Source of the DNA: Streptomyces albireticuli
GTDB lineage: Bacteria; Actinomycetota; Actinomycetes; Streptomycetales; Streptomycetaceae
Assembly (NCBI RefSeq): GCF_021228125.1
Contig: NZ_JAJQQS010000010.1
Coordinates: 62,001 to 126,000 of the forward strand
Direction of reading: 5' to 3'
Length of the DNA: 64,000 bases
The first letter of the stretch is position 1. Each line of letters starts with the position of its first letter. The notes beneath the pieces are model-generated. The model worked only from the letters and a program-made list of their open reading frames with translations, had not been told where the DNA came from and ran no database searches. This document shows, piece after piece, positions 32,926-42,575 of this stretch. The position numbers and the translations under genes were made by a program.

Positions 32926-34067
32926 AGGGCATAGCCGCCGTCCTCGGCGTCGTCTGCCTCTCCCCTCTCCTCCTCGCCGGCGCCGCAGCGACCGCCGCGG
33001 CCGGATCCGGCGGCTCTCAATCCCAGTCCGCGAACTGCACCACCGGTGCGGACATCGACACCGATGCCGTCGCCAAGCAGGTGGCCTCGATCCTCGGCGG
33101 CAAGGGCTCGACCAAGGACGTCCACGTCGAGGGCCTGGAGCTGCCCGCGGAGCAGATCCCGAACGCGAAGACGATCACGGCCACCGGCATCTCCTTGAAG
33201 GTGCCCGAACTCGGGCAGATCGTCGCCCTCGCCACCGCGATGCAGGAATCGCGGATCCGCAACTTGAACTACGGCGACCTCGATTCTCTCGGGCTGTTCC
33301 AGCAGCGCCCCAGCCAGGGGTGGGGTACCCCGGAGCAGGTTCGCGACCCCGTCCACGCGAGCACCCGGTTCTACAAGGCCCTGCTCGAGGTGCACGGCTG
33401 GCAGCAGATGACCGTCACCCAGGCCGCTCAGGCCGTCCAGGCGTCCGGATTCCCCGACGCGTACGCCCAGTGGGAGCCGCTGGCCCGCGCGTTGCAGCAG
33501 GCCATCGTCAAAACGCTCCCGGGCGGCGGCAAGGACGCCACCGCCGGCAAGGACGCCAAGGACAAGAAGGACGCGCCTGCCCCGAGCTCCGGCGGAGGCT
33601 GCAAGCCCGGCGACGACGGATCCGGCTACGGCCCCATCCCCGAAGGCTCCGTTCCCAAGGGCTACACGATCCCCAAGGACGCAAACCCCAAGGCCCGTAA
33701 GGTCATCGAGTGGGCGATGCACCAGCTCGGGACGATGTACCAGTGGGGCGGCGAGTGCACCAACTCGCACGGGCCCGACCCGATGGGCCGGTGCGATTGC
33801 AGCTCGCTGATGCAGCAGGCGTACGCCCACGCCGGCGTCCAGCTCAGCCGTACCACCTACACCCAGGTCAACGAGGGCAAGCCCGTCTCGCCCAAGAGTC
33901 TGCAGCCAGGTGACCTGCTGTTCACCCGCGGCAGCGCCGCCGTCCCCGAGCACGTCGGCATGTACATGGGCGCGGGCCTCGTGATCGAAGCGCCGCGCAC
34001 GACCAAGCCCGTCCGGATCCAGCCGGTCAAGGACTGGGACACCCTCGCCGCCCGCCGCGTGCTCTGA
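32922..34067 (+). CDS. Transfer-associated peptidoglycan hydrolase with NlpC/P60 domain
   Basis: 381 residues from TTG 32922. The N-terminal hydrophobic segment (AAVLGVVCLSPLLLAGAAAT) is a signal or anchor. Residues ~95-190 (ALATAMQESRIRNLNYGDLD, LGLFQQRPSQGWGT) look like a lysozyme/transglycosylase-type domain with the Glu in QES. A linker rich in Lys/Asp/Gly follows, then an NlpC/P60 peptidase (~265-381) with nucleophile Cys in RCDCSSLMQQAY and His in PEHVGMYMGAG. It is the VirB1-like wall-opening enzyme of the transfer machine. Confidence 0.9.
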   Translation: MKGIAAVLGVVCLSPLLLAGAAATAAAGSGGSQSQSANCTTGADIDTDAVAKQVASILGGKGSTKDVHVEGLELPAEQIPNAKTITATGISLKVPELGQIVALATAMQESRIRNLNYGDLDSLGLFQQRPSQGWGTPEQVRDPVHASTRFYKALLEVHGWQQMTVTQAAQAVQASGFPDAYAQWEPLARALQQAIVKTLPGGGKDATAGKDAKDKKDAPAPSSGGGCKPGDDGSGYGPIPEGSVPKGYTIPKDANPKARKVIEWAMHQLGTMYQWGGECTNSHGPDPMGRCDCSSLMQQAYAHAGVQLSRTTYTQVNEGKPVSPKSLQPGDLLFTRGSAAVPEHVGMYMGAGLVIEAPRTTKPVRIQPVKDWDTLAARRVL

Positions 34068-34193
34068 CGCGCCTCCCGCCGCCGCCCGGCCTTCGCACCA
34101 GCGCCCGGCGGTCTCCCCCGGGCGCCGCCGCCCCCTCCACTTCTCCCCCTCACCGCGGGCTGCAACCTGCCCGCGTCTGCAAGGAGTTCCGCC

Positions 34194-34508
34194 ATACCCC
34201 CGTCTCTCGCAGACCGCGTTGTCTACCTCGCCTACGACCCGGGCGTCGCACCCAAGGAGGGCGGCCTGCCCGGCCTGTCGGTGCTGAAGAACGTGGTCAG
34301 CTCGATCAACCTCTTCGGCATCGTCGCCGTGGTCGGCGCGCTGGCCGTCTCGCTCGGCGTGTGGGCCTGGGGCCACCACACCGGCGGCCACCAGGCCGAG
34401 GCCAACGGCAAGAAGGGCGCGGTTGTCGCAGCTGGCGCCGCCCTCGGCCTGGGCGCGGCCAACGGCATCGTCGCGTTCTTCTCCGCGCTGGGGTCGCAGG
34501 TCCACTGA
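34194..34508 (+). CDS. Small membrane protein of the transfer operon (ATA start?)
   Basis: The frame gives a ~104-residue protein if translation starts at ATA 34194, which sits 7 bases after a perfect AAGGAG. The first standard start is GTG 34281, far from any ribosome binding site, and the upstream residues (PPSLADRVVYLAYDPGVAPK) look genuine. The core has two hydrophobic segments (SINLFGIVAVVGALAVSLGV; AVVAAGAALGLGAANGIVAF) around a charged loop, as in VirB2/TrbC-like or DUF6112-type small subunits. A GC hairpin at 34101-34125 precedes it. Confidence 0.65.
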   Translation: MPPSLADRVVYLAYDPGVAPKEGGLPGLSVLKNVVSSINLFGIVAVVGALAVSLGVWAWGHHTGGHQAEANGKKGAVVAAGAALGLGAANGIVAFFSALGSQVH

Positions 34509-35197
34509 TGCCGCGCTTCCCCTCGCCCCTCTCCGCCCTCTCCAGCTACGGCGCCACCTGGTCGGCCAAGGGCCGTATCCTCGCCGGCGCGCTCGTGCTG
34601 ACCGTCCTGCTCGCGGTCGCGGGCCTGGCCGCGTGGGCCACCGGCAGCAGTGCCCCGGACCACGACGGCAGCACCGCCATCTCCCCGAGCAGCGCTTCCC
34701 CGTCCGAGGCAGCACCCAAGCCAGACCCCGGGTCGGGCTCGGTGCCCAAGCCCCCGCAGATCTCCGACCCTCTCGCCTACGCCAAGGCCGCCGCGGTGAT
34801 GCTGTGGTCCTACGACACCCGCACCACCAGCCGCGAACAGCAACTGGCCGGCATGAACGCGTGGATGACCAAGGAGACCAAGTACACCGACTGGTCCTCC
34901 CTCTCCGCCCAGGTCCCCGACCCGGTGCTGTGGTCACGGATGGCCGACAACGCCCAGTACGCCACCACGAAGATCACCGACGCCCGCTACCCGTCGGCGT
35001 TCAAGCAGGCCCTGGCCGACAACCCGTCCGCGATCAACGAGGCGTACATCTACGCCGTCACCGTCACCGGCAAGCAGCAGATCACCTGGAAGAAGGGCGG
35101 CGGCGGGGCCGAGGACCGCTCAGTCACCCTCGCCGCACAATGCCGACCCTCGCACGACTGTTCCCTGGTCTCCATCGCGCCCCGCGTCGCCCCGTGA
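34508..35197 (+). CDS. Transfer-operon membrane-anchored protein
   Basis: 229 residues from ATG 34508 (TGATG overlap). There is a short cytoplasmic N-terminus, one transmembrane helix (about 21-42, ILAGALVLTVLLAVAGLAAW), a Ser/Pro linker and an extracellular alpha/beta domain (YAKAAAVMLWSYDTRTTSRE, FKQALADNPSAINEAYIYAV) compatible with a VirB8/NTF2-like fold. Position and layout suit a structural subunit of the transfer channel. Confidence 0.75.
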   Translation: MPRFPSPLSALSSYGATWSAKGRILAGALVLTVLLAVAGLAAWATGSSAPDHDGSTAISPSSASPSEAAPKPDPGSGSVPKPPQISDPLAYAKAAAVMLWSYDTRTTSREQQLAGMNAWMTKETKYTDWSSLSAQVPDPVLWSRMADNAQYATTKITDARYPSAFKQALADNPSAINEAYIYAVTVTGKQQITWKKGGGGAEDRSVTLAAQCRPSHDCSLVSIAPRVAP

Positions 35198-35232
35198 CGG
35201 ACCGCTGATCCAAGAAAGGAGGAAACGTTTCA

Positions 35233-36617
35233 GTGGACTTCTGTTCCATCCCCCTCGCAGGGCAGGTCTGCGCCGCAGCCGACGCCATCAACTTCGCCTC
35301 CGACCCGGGCAAGGCCATCACCGAAGGCATCGGCAACTGGATCGCCAAATCCACCGGCGAGCTGGCTGCCGCGGCGGCCGACCTCGCGGCCGAGGCCGTC
35401 AACAAGACCACCCAGGTCGACCTGGGCGCCGGCTGGTTCCGCAGCAACTACGAACTGATCTTGCCGATCGGCCTCGTGCTGCTGGTGGCCACGTTCTGCG
35501 CCCAGCTCATCCGGGCCGCGGTCAAACGCGACGGCCAGGCCCTGGGGCAAGCGTTCACCGGCACCATGTCCGGTGTCCTGTTCGCTTTCTCCGCCGTCGC
35601 CGCCACCACCGTCGCCATCGAAGTCGTCGACGCACTGTCCGACGGGCTGTTCAAGGCCGCGGAATCCTCGCTGTCCGATGCCGTGCGGCGCATGGTCAAG
35701 GTCTCCCAACTCGGTGCCCTCGGACCGCTGGGCTGGCTGGTGTGCGCCTTCTGCGGCATCGGAGCCGCAGTCGGGGCCTTCCTGTACTGGTGCGTGATGA
35801 TGGTCCGCAAGGTCGGCATCCTCGTCATGGTCACCCTCGCCGTGTTCGCCGGAGCAGGCGGCGGCTGGGAAGTCGCCCGGCGCTGGCGGCGGGGTGGATC
35901 GAAGCCACCGCCACGCTCATCGCCAGCAAGCTGCTGATGACCGTGGTCTTCCTCCTCGGCATCTCCGCCATGGGCAAGACCGACGCCAAGGACGGCCTCG
36001 GCGCGCTCGCCGACGTCATGTCCGGCATCGTCATCATGATCCTGGTGCTGCTCTGCCCGTACGCCACCTTCAAGTTCGTTCACTGGGCCGCTGAAGGCAC
36101 CAACGGCGAGGACATCCACCGGGCCGGTGGCGCCGGTGCCCAGCTCGCTAAGCAGCACGCCGAACGCGCTGCCCGCAAGGGTGCCCAGGCGGCTGCCGCG
36201 GCCGGAACCGGCGGCGCTGCCGCTGGAGCAGGTGCCGCCGGCGCCGCAGCGCCCCAGGGCCCCGATGCCATCCCCGGCGGCTTCCCCGGTGACATTGCCC
36301 CCACCAGCAGTGGTGGCCAGGGCGGATCCGGTGGCTCCTCCGGCGGCGACGGCCTGAAGAGCGGCCTGGAGAACGCCGTCCAGCCCCCGCCGACCCGTCC
36401 GACCGACGACACCAGCGGCCAGTTCGGCGGCGGCCCCGGCCAAGGCGGAGGCGGCCAGGGCGGACCGGGATCCGCAGCCGCGTCCGGCCAGGGCGGCGGA
36501 TGGATGTCCGTCCCGCCGACCGGCGCGACGCCCCCGCCGCAAGGCGCCCCGCCCGCGCCGAACGCGGGAGCGGCGAACGGACCCGCGTCCCCGCCGCCGG
36601 CACCCACCGGCTTCTGA
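35233..36617 (+). pseudogene. TrbL/VirB6-like channel protein gene with one frameshift
   Basis: Starts at GTG 35233 after AAAGGAGGAAA. Frame 1 encodes about 220 residues with several transmembrane helices (LILPIGLVLLVATFCAQLI, GALGPLGWLVCAFCGIGAAV, VGILVMVTLAVFAGAGGGWE). At 35891-35894 (GGGG) the reading passes into another frame: GWIEATATLIASKLLMTVVF, then SGIVIMILVLLCPYATFKFV and a long Gly/Ala/Pro tail, to 36617. Adding one G restores a ~460-residue polytopic protein of the type encoded beside SCO6880 proteins. A sequencing error is likely, since the gene is central to transfer. Confidence 0.8.
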
Positions 36618-36712
36618 TCCCTCGCCCGTCCCATCGCCGGGGGCGGGACGCGCCCAGCACCACACTGTGCGTCCCGTCCCCGGCCACCGCCCCGCGCCTC
36701 CCGGAACAGCCC

Positions 36713-38185
36713 ATGACTGATCTCTCCACCACCCCCCTCACGGTCAAATTCCCCCACAGATCCCGGCGGGGCATCCTGCTCGGCCTGTCCCTGCCCCAGC
36801 TCGTCCTCGTCTCGTGCACCCTGGCGCTGCTGCTGGTCACCGTGGTGAGCACCGGGCTGGTCGGCGCGATCATTCTGACCCCGCTCTGGGTGGCGAGCGC
36901 GGCCCTGGTCGCGATCCGCCGACGCGGCCGGTCGCTGATCGACTGGGCACCGATCGTCGCGCGCTACGCCCACCGCCGGCGTACCGGCCAGACCCTGTGG
37001 CTGGCTCGGCCGGTCTCCCGCCCCCGCCAGGACGGCCTGCTCCACCTGCCCGGAACCACCGCTTCGCTCCGGGTGGTTACCCCCGGCGACTCGGCCAACG
37101 GCGCCGCCGCCGTGCATGACCCGCACCACCAGACGCTCACCGCCGTCGCCCGCGTCTCCTCCCGGGCGTTCGCCCTCCTGGACCCCGCCACCCAGAACCA
37201 CAACGTCCAGTCCTGGGGCCGTGCCCTGGCCGGTATCTCCCGCACCGGACATGTCGCCACCGTGCAGGTCCTGGAGCGCACCGTGCCCGACTCCGGCGAC
37301 ACCCTCGCCCGGCACTGGGCCCAGCAGGGGCGACCCGAGACCCCCGTGGCCGGGCAGGTCTACGCCGACCTCGTCGCCTCTGCGGGCCCGGCCGCCGCTC
37401 CGCATGAGGCGTACCTGGCGATCTCTTTGGACATGAAGGCCGCCAAGCGGCTCATCAGCCAGGCCGGCGGCGGACTGCCCGGCGCGTTCACCGTGATGGA
37501 GCAGACCACCGCCTCGGTCGCCCAGGCCGCCCGCAGCGCCGGGCTGATGGTGACCGGCTGGCTCACCGCTCGTGAGATCGCCGCCGTCATCCGCACCGCC
37601 TACGACCCCAAGGCGCTCTCCAAGTTGCAGCAGTGGTCGGACTCCGGCCGGGCCGAAGCCGACCCGGCAGCCGCAGGGCCCGTGGTCCAGGTCGAAGAGT
37701 CCGACCGGGTGATCACCGACTCCGCCCGCCACGCCACGTACTGGATCGAGAACTGGCCACGGACCGAAACGAACGCCGGCTTCCTGCACGGGCTGATGTT
37801 CACCGCCGGAGTCCGACGCAGCCTGTCCCTTATATATGTGCCCCAGGGGCTCGAGTCGGCCCTGCGTGACGTCCAGCGCAAGAAGGCCGCCATCATCGCC
37901 GACGCCAACGAGCGCACCCGCCGCGGCCAGGTCGACTCCGAAGCCGACTCCATCGAGTACGCCGACGTCAAGACCCGCGAACGCCAGCTCATCGCCGGCC
38001 ACGCCGACGTCGCCCTGACCGGCCTGCTCACCGTCTCCGCGGAAACCGACGCCCTGCTGGACGCCGCCTGCGCCCAGATCGAAACCGCCGCCGTCACCGC
38101 CCAGGTCGACCTGCGAAGACTCGACTTCCAGCAGCCCGACGCCCTGACCATGAGCGCCCTGCCCCTGGCCCGCACCGCCCTGTAA
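36713..38185 (+). CDS. SCO6880-family type IV secretion-like protein
   Basis: 490 residues from ATG 36713. Two N-terminal transmembrane helices (LGLSLPQLVLVSCTLALLLV and TGLVGAIILTPLWVASAALV) resemble PrgI-type domains; the large cytoplasmic remainder (for example ARVSSRAFALLDPATQNHNV, MVTGWLTAREIAAVIRTAYD) is the family core. SCO6880 proteins occur in actinobacterial conjugation clusters just before the VirB4-like ATPase, as here. Together they are thought to make the inner-membrane part of the channel. Confidence 0.88.
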   Translation: MTDLSTTPLTVKFPHRSRRGILLGLSLPQLVLVSCTLALLLVTVVSTGLVGAIILTPLWVASAALVAIRRRGRSLIDWAPIVARYAHRRRTGQTLWLARPVSRPRQDGLLHLPGTTASLRVVTPGDSANGAAAVHDPHHQTLTAVARVSSRAFALLDPATQNHNVQSWGRALAGISRTGHVATVQVLERTVPDSGDTLARHWAQQGRPETPVAGQVYADLVASAGPAAAPHEAYLAISLDMKAAKRLISQAGGGLPGAFTVMEQTTASVAQAARSAGLMVTGWLTAREIAAVIRTAYDPKALSKLQQWSDSGRAEADPAAAGPVVQVEESDRVITDSARHATYWIENWPRTETNAGFLHGLMFTAGVRRSLSLIYVPQGLESALRDVQRKKAAIIADANERTRRGQVDSEADSIEYADVKTRERQLIAGHADVALTGLLTVSAETDALLDAACAQIETAAVTAQVDLRRLDFQQPDALTMSALPLARTAL

Positions 38186-38222
38186 CCCGCACCTGCCTGT
38201 CGGCAGGAAGGATCCTGCTCCT

Positions 38223-38681
38223 TTGACCTCTGCCTCCTCCGCCGATACGCACCCCTACCTGCGCGCCGCCACCGCCGGCATCCGCCACCACGGCCGCTTG
38301 CTCAGCCAGGCAGCGCCGGCCCCGGCCGACCGCGTCCAGCTCGACGTGCTGCACGCGCACCTCACCGCGCTGCACCAGCTGCTCGACCGCCTCGCCGACG
38401 CCACCCGGCCCCCGCACCCCGCAGCAGGCCGCCACCTCGCCACGGCGCACGCCCGGCTGTGGCAAGCCACCGCCGCCGTGCACGACGCCTTCCACCTGCT
38501 GCCCCCGGCGCCCAACGGCAACGCGGACAGCGAATGCCAGCCCGAGCATCTGCCGGAGGGACCGCCGGTGCTGACCATCTGCCAGCGCCACCTCTCCGCC
38601 GGCCACGCCGTCCGCCGCAAGACCACCCCCACCGACCTCAACACCCCGCTCCCCCGCCCCACCATCCCCGGCGCCTCATGA
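38223..38681 (+). CDS. DUF6238-like transfer-operon protein
   Basis: 152 residues from TTG 38223. The N-terminal HPYLRAATAGIRHHGRLL followed by His/Ala-rich helices (LHAHLTALHQLLDRLADATR) fits the small protein found between SCO6880 and the ATPase gene in Streptomyces elements, annotated as DUF6238 as far as I recall. No signal or membrane segment. Function unknown. Confidence 0.65.
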   Translation: MTSASSADTHPYLRAATAGIRHHGRLLSQAAPAPADRVQLDVLHAHLTALHQLLDRLADATRPPHPAAGRHLATAHARLWQATAAVHDAFHLLPPAPNGNADSECQPEHLPEGPPVLTICQRHLSAGHAVRRKTTPTDLNTPLPRPTIPGAS

Positions 38682-38709
38682 GCGGGCACCGCCGAATCGA
38701 GCACCACCG

Positions 38710-40224
38710 ATGACCCACCGGCCCGCCCGCCGCGCCCGTCGCGCCTCGGCCTCCCCCCTGTTCACCCCGCACGGCACCGACCGCGCAGCCCGTAAGGCCG
38801 CCCGCCGCCAGCTCGCCGAAGCCGCTGCCAAAGCCCGCGCCGAAGCCGCCGCCCATCCGCCCGGGCAGGAGCCCGCCGAGCAGGAAGCGCACACTCCCCT
38901 CTACCCGCCCAGCGGACGTCCGGGACCGGCCTCAGCCCGGGGCGCCAAGCTCAAGCTGCCCGCCCACCGCATGACCACCGCCACCGCCTCCGGGGCCTAC
39001 CCCTTCCTCGCCGAAGGCGGCCTCGGCGCCGAAGGCATCTACATCGGCCGCGACGTCCACGCCGAGGCCAGCTTCTGCTTCGACCCGTTCGCCCTCTACG
39101 GCAAGATCGAAGGGTTCACCAACCCCAACGTCCTGCTCGCAGGCGTCATCGGCCAAGGCAAGTCCGCACTCGCGAAGTCCTTCGCCCTGCGGTCGGTGGC
39201 CTTCGGCTACCGGGTCTACGTACCATGCGACCCCAAGGGCGAATGGACGCCGGTCGCCACCGCGCTGGGCGGCACCTCCATCGCGCTCGGCCCCGGCCTG
39301 CCCGGCAAACTCAACCCCCTCGACGCCGCTCCTCGCCCCAACAGCGTCTCCGAGGCCGACTGGGCGAGCGAGATCCGCAAACGCCGCCTGCTGCTCCTCG
39401 GCTCCCTGGCCCGTACCGTTCTCGGACGGGACTTGATGCCGATGGAGCACACCGCTCTCGACGTCGCCCTCGACGCCGTCGTCACCCACGCCGCGGCCAC
39501 CGGCCACACCCCGCTGCTCGGCGACATCGCCGCCACCCTCAACAACCCCGCCGCCCTCGACACCGCTGGCGGCAGCATGTCCGGGCACCTCGGCGACGCC
39601 GCCCGCGACCTCGCCCACGCCCTGCGCCGCATGGTCCACGGCGACCTCGCCGGCATGTTCGACGCACCCTCCACCGTGCGGTTCGACCCGAACTCGCCGA
39701 TGCTGACCATCGACCTCTCCCGCCTGGGCGGCTCCGGCGACGACACCGCCCTCGTCCTCGCCATGACCTGCGCCTCCGCCTGGATGGAATCCGCCCTCAC
39801 CGACCCTCGCGGCGGACGCCGATGGATCGTCTACGACGAAGCCTGGCGCCTCATGCGCCACCCCGGCCTCCTCCAGCGCATGCAGTCCCAGTGGAAACTC
39901 TCCCGCGGCCTGGGCATCGCCAACCTGATGGTCATCCACCGCCTGTCCGACCTGCTCACCGCCGGCGACGCCGGATCCCGCGGCCGAGCCCTCGCCGAGG
40001 GCCTGCTGGCCGACTGCTCCACCCGCATCGTCTACCGGCAGGAAACCGACCAGCTCCACGCCGCAGCCACCCTGCTCGGCCTCACCTCCGTCGAGACCGA
40101 AGCCATCGCCCACCTCAACCGGGGCCGCGGTCTGTGGAAGGTCGCGGGACGGTCCTTCATCGTCCAGCACCTCCTCCACCCACACGAGAGCAGGCTCTTC
40201 GACACCGACGCCCGCATGCACTGA
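38710..40224 (+). CDS. VirB4/TraE-like conjugation ATPase
   Basis: 504 residues from ATG 38710. After a basic N-terminus, Walker A GVIGQGKS is at 145-152, Walker B WIVYDEAWRL at about 374-383, and the VirB4-type C-terminal helical region with HRLSDLL and DCSTRIVYRQETDQ follows. It lacks the N-terminal half of full-length VirB4; the SCO6880 protein may supply it. It energises assembly or substrate transfer at the inner membrane. No TraB/FtsK-type coupling ATPase appears in the window. Confidence 0.87.
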   Translation: MTHRPARRARRASASPLFTPHGTDRAARKAARRQLAEAAAKARAEAAAHPPGQEPAEQEAHTPLYPPSGRPGPASARGAKLKLPAHRMTTATASGAYPFLAEGGLGAEGIYIGRDVHAEASFCFDPFALYGKIEGFTNPNVLLAGVIGQGKSALAKSFALRSVAFGYRVYVPCDPKGEWTPVATALGGTSIALGPGLPGKLNPLDAAPRPNSVSEADWASEIRKRRLLLLGSLARTVLGRDLMPMEHTALDVALDAVVTHAAATGHTPLLGDIAATLNNPAALDTAGGSMSGHLGDAARDLAHALRRMVHGDLAGMFDAPSTVRFDPNSPMLTIDLSRLGGSGDDTALVLAMTCASAWMESALTDPRGGRRWIVYDEAWRLMRHPGLLQRMQSQWKLSRGLGIANLMVIHRLSDLLTAGDAGSRGRALAEGLLADCSTRIVYRQETDQLHAAATLLGLTSVETEAIAHLNRGRGLWKVAGRSFIVQHLLHPHESRLFDTDARMH

Positions 40225-40314
40225 GTCGCCCCAGAAGCCCCTTGGAACACAGGCTGGTTGCCGACCGCCGTCGTAAGGGCAGCCGCTCTTCCTCGACTCA
40301 TCCCGGAGGACCCC

Positions 40315-40893
40315 CTGGCCACGCGCTCCTTCATCGCCCGCCCTACCGACACCGGGTTCACCGGCATCTACGTCCACTGGGACGGCTACCCCAGCCACCA
40401 CCTCCCCCTCCTCCTCACGGCCTTCCGGCACCGCTTCGCCGGCGACCTGGAGACCATGGCCCAGCACTTGATCGACAACGTGGCCGTCGGCTGGTCCGAG
40501 CTGGGTACCGACCTGCTCGACGGCGCCCCCGAGCCCTTGCGCCACGCGCTGACCGGCGGCGATAACTACCCCAGCAGCGAGCTGGACGACCTCATCACCC
40601 CCGACGGATCGCCGCCCGAGCGCATGACCGTCGCCGAAACCTCCGCCTCCGGCCTGGACTGGGGATACATCCTCCGCCCACACGGCATCGAGGTCGTCCA
40701 CCGCTACGAAACCCGCGGACCCGTCGTCGGCTGGAAGACCGACCCCCGCGCCCGCTTCAGCGACAACTACGCCCTGTGGACGCCCGACGGCCCCATACCG
40801 GCCACAGCGCCACCCCGCACCGCCCAGCCACCGGCGAACCCCGCCAAGTCGGTCACCACTACGAGCGTCGTCCGCATCTCCGTACGCCGCTGA
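40315..40893 (+). CDS. Hypothetical protein (CTG start proposed)
   Basis: The genuine protein appears to begin ATRSFIARPTDTGFTGIYVH, just after CTG 40315, which lies 4 bases after GGAGGA; no standard start lies close (frame open back to 40258). 192 residues, globular, with LPLLLTAFRHRFAGDLETMA, YILRPHGIEVVHRYETRG and a disordered tail. Common in Streptomyces elements as an uncharacterised protein; no domain assigned. Confidence 0.65.
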   Translation: MATRSFIARPTDTGFTGIYVHWDGYPSHHLPLLLTAFRHRFAGDLETMAQHLIDNVAVGWSELGTDLLDGAPEPLRHALTGGDNYPSSELDDLITPDGSPPERMTVAETSASGLDWGYILRPHGIEVVHRYETRGPVVGWKTDPRARFSDNYALWTPDGPIPATAPPRTAQPPANPAKSVTTTSVVRISVRR

Positions 40894-40934
40894 CCCCCAC
40901 CCTTACCCCCCGTCACCTGGAGAACCCCCGCCCC

Positions 40935-41618
40935 GTGTCCGAACGCGCCGAGATCACCGTCGTCATCGCCACCCAGCTACGAGAAGACCGACTGGAGTAC
41001 CTGGCCGCCATGCACGCCAGCCTCACCCGGCAGTCCGTCCCCTGGGAGGCCGTGATCGCGATCGACGGAGCCGACCCCGCCCGGCTGCCCGCTCCACTCG
41101 CCCACGATCCGCGGGTGCGCACCCTGGAGCTGCCACGCTCCGTCGGAGCCGCGTGCGCCCGCAACCTCGCCCTCAACGAAGTACGCACCGAGTTCTGCAA
41201 CTGGGCTGACGACGACGATGAGTTCCACGACACAGCGATGGCCGTTCGGCTTCAGGCACTGAAGGCGGAAGACGTCGGCTGGGCCGCCGGATACAGCGAA
41301 GACCTTCACCCCGACGGCACGACCACCCTGTGGAAGTGCCCCACCCCACCCGGGCGGCACAACCCCGGCAGTGTGTGGACGTACTGGAAGGATCCGGCGG
41401 ACACCATCCCCATCGGTCCGACAACGATCCTGGCTCGTACCGAACTGATGCGCGCAGCTCCGATGGGCGGGCTCGTCCAAGGCGAGGACTACGTCGCTGC
41501 TCTCGGCGTCACGACCCTCTCCCCCGGCGTCCTACTGCCCGTGCCGGTGTACCGGTACCGCAAACATGCAGGTTCCCTGTCAAGTTCAGCATGTTGGGCC
41601 TCCAGCCAACTCGCTTGA
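40935..41618 (+). CDS. Family 2 glycosyltransferase
   Basis: 227 residues from GTG 40935. The GT-A fold is clear: ITVVIATQLREDRLEYLAAM, then SVGAACARNLALNEV and the metal-binding NWADDDDEFHD (DxD). GAP-type acceptor features follow in MGGLVQGEDYVAALG. It transfers a sugar from an NDP donor to an unknown acceptor. The next gene is a paralogue with the same order of motifs, so the pair arose by tandem duplication or works together. It lies at the end of the transfer operon. Confidence 0.85.
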   Translation: MSERAEITVVIATQLREDRLEYLAAMHASLTRQSVPWEAVIAIDGADPARLPAPLAHDPRVRTLELPRSVGAACARNLALNEVRTEFCNWADDDDEFHDTAMAVRLQALKAEDVGWAAGYSEDLHPDGTTTLWKCPTPPGRHNPGSVWTYWKDPADTIPIGPTTILARTELMRAAPMGGLVQGEDYVAALGVTTLSPGVLLPVPVYRYRKHAGSLSSSACWASSQLA

Positions 41619-41653
41619 CCCTCCCCGCCCGCTCTCAGTCTGGAGTCCCCTTG

Positions 41654-42421
41654 ATGCATACCCCCAACGAACCGGCTGTTGCCGTGATCACCCCTACCGG
41701 CCTGCGGCCGAACCGGTTGCCCTTCCTGGAAGAGCTCTATGAGAGCCTCCTTGCCCAAGAAGGCGTGACCTGGGAGTGGATCGTCGCTCCCAACGGTCCG
41801 GAGGCCGACCCGGACTTGATCCCGTCGGTGATCACTAAGGACCCGCGCGTGAGCGTGGTCTCGCGGCCGGGCCCGGGCCCAGCGCCCGCGCGCAACACGG
41901 CGTTGAACTACGTACGGGCTCCCCGCGTGGCCTTTGCGGATGACGACGACCGGCTGCCGCCGCTGTCGTTGGCCATCCGTAACGAGCACGCAATCAGCAC
42001 GGGTCTGCACTGGGTCGCGGGTCGGTCAGCCGACTGGCACGCCGAGTCCGGAAGCCTGACGACCTGGATGTGCCCGACTCCTGTTGGGCGACATGCGGCC
42101 GGCGACGTCTGGACGTTCTGGCCGGACCCGATGGCCAGCAAGCCACCTATCGGCCACTGCATGCTGCTGACCGATACCCGCCTGGCGCGCGCGGTCGGCC
42201 ACGGCGGTCTCCACAAGGGAGAGGACTACAAGTTCGCCCTCGGCGTCTGTGGCCGCAGTGACGGCCTCATGCTCGGCGACGTTGTGTACCACCGGAGGTC
42301 ACACGATCAGCAGTGGAGCTCGCAAAGTACGTATCGGGACCAGGTGGAGTTCGACGCCCGCCGGCACGCCTGGCTGGTGGGTCTCGCCGAGCGCGAGCTG
42401 CGGGCGGAACAGTTTGTGTAG
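41654..42421 (+). CDS. Family 2 glycosyltransferase, paralogue of the previous gene
   Basis: 255 residues from ATG 41654 (TTG 41651 also possible). Motifs parallel the upstream gene: VAVITPTGLRPNRLPFLEEL, GPAPARNTALNYVRAP, AFADDDDRLPP and TTWMCPTPVGRHAAGDVWTF compared with TTLWKCPTPPGRHNPGSVWT upstream. HGGLHKGEDYKFALG holds the acceptor-site acidic residues. Probably acts with its neighbour on the same glycan or a glycosylated surface protein. Confidence 0.85.
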   Translation: MHTPNEPAVAVITPTGLRPNRLPFLEELYESLLAQEGVTWEWIVAPNGPEADPDLIPSVITKDPRVSVVSRPGPGPAPARNTALNYVRAPRVAFADDDDRLPPLSLAIRNEHAISTGLHWVAGRSADWHAESGSLTTWMCPTPVGRHAAGDVWTFWPDPMASKPPIGHCMLLTDTRLARAVGHGGLHKGEDYKFALGVCGRSDGLMLGDVVYHRRSHDQQWSSQSTYRDQVEFDARRHAWLVGLAERELRAEQFV

Positions 42422-42434
42422 GATCCGCGACTCC

Positions 42435-42497
42435 GCTAGCAATGACGGCGTTTCGTTAGCAGTGTCGTAGCAAATCCCCGGGACTCTCTTAGCAACG
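42435..42497. repeat. Cluster of four TAGCA(A/G) motifs beside a TnsA-like remnant
   Basis: GCTAGCAATG (42435-42444), GTTAGCAGTG (42455-42464), CGTAGCAAAT (42466-42475) and CTTAGCAACG (42488-42497) lie within 63 bases. TGTCG at 42463-42467 could mark a transposon terminus. Such repeated sites are typical of ends bound by Tn7/Mu-type transposases; with a TnsA-like fragment downstream, a decayed element end is plausible. Confidence 0.4.
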
Positions 42498-42575
42498 AGC
42501 TCGGTCCGTAGTGATCTCGGGAGCACTTCTGGGCTTCGCCTGACCTGTGCTGCCCGTCCTTCGTACCGTCCACGC

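Noticed and set aside
32892..34937. A 681-codon minus-strand frame over the NlpC/P60 gene
   Set aside because: Shadow of the hydrolase gene, low-complexity composition and no ribosome binding site.
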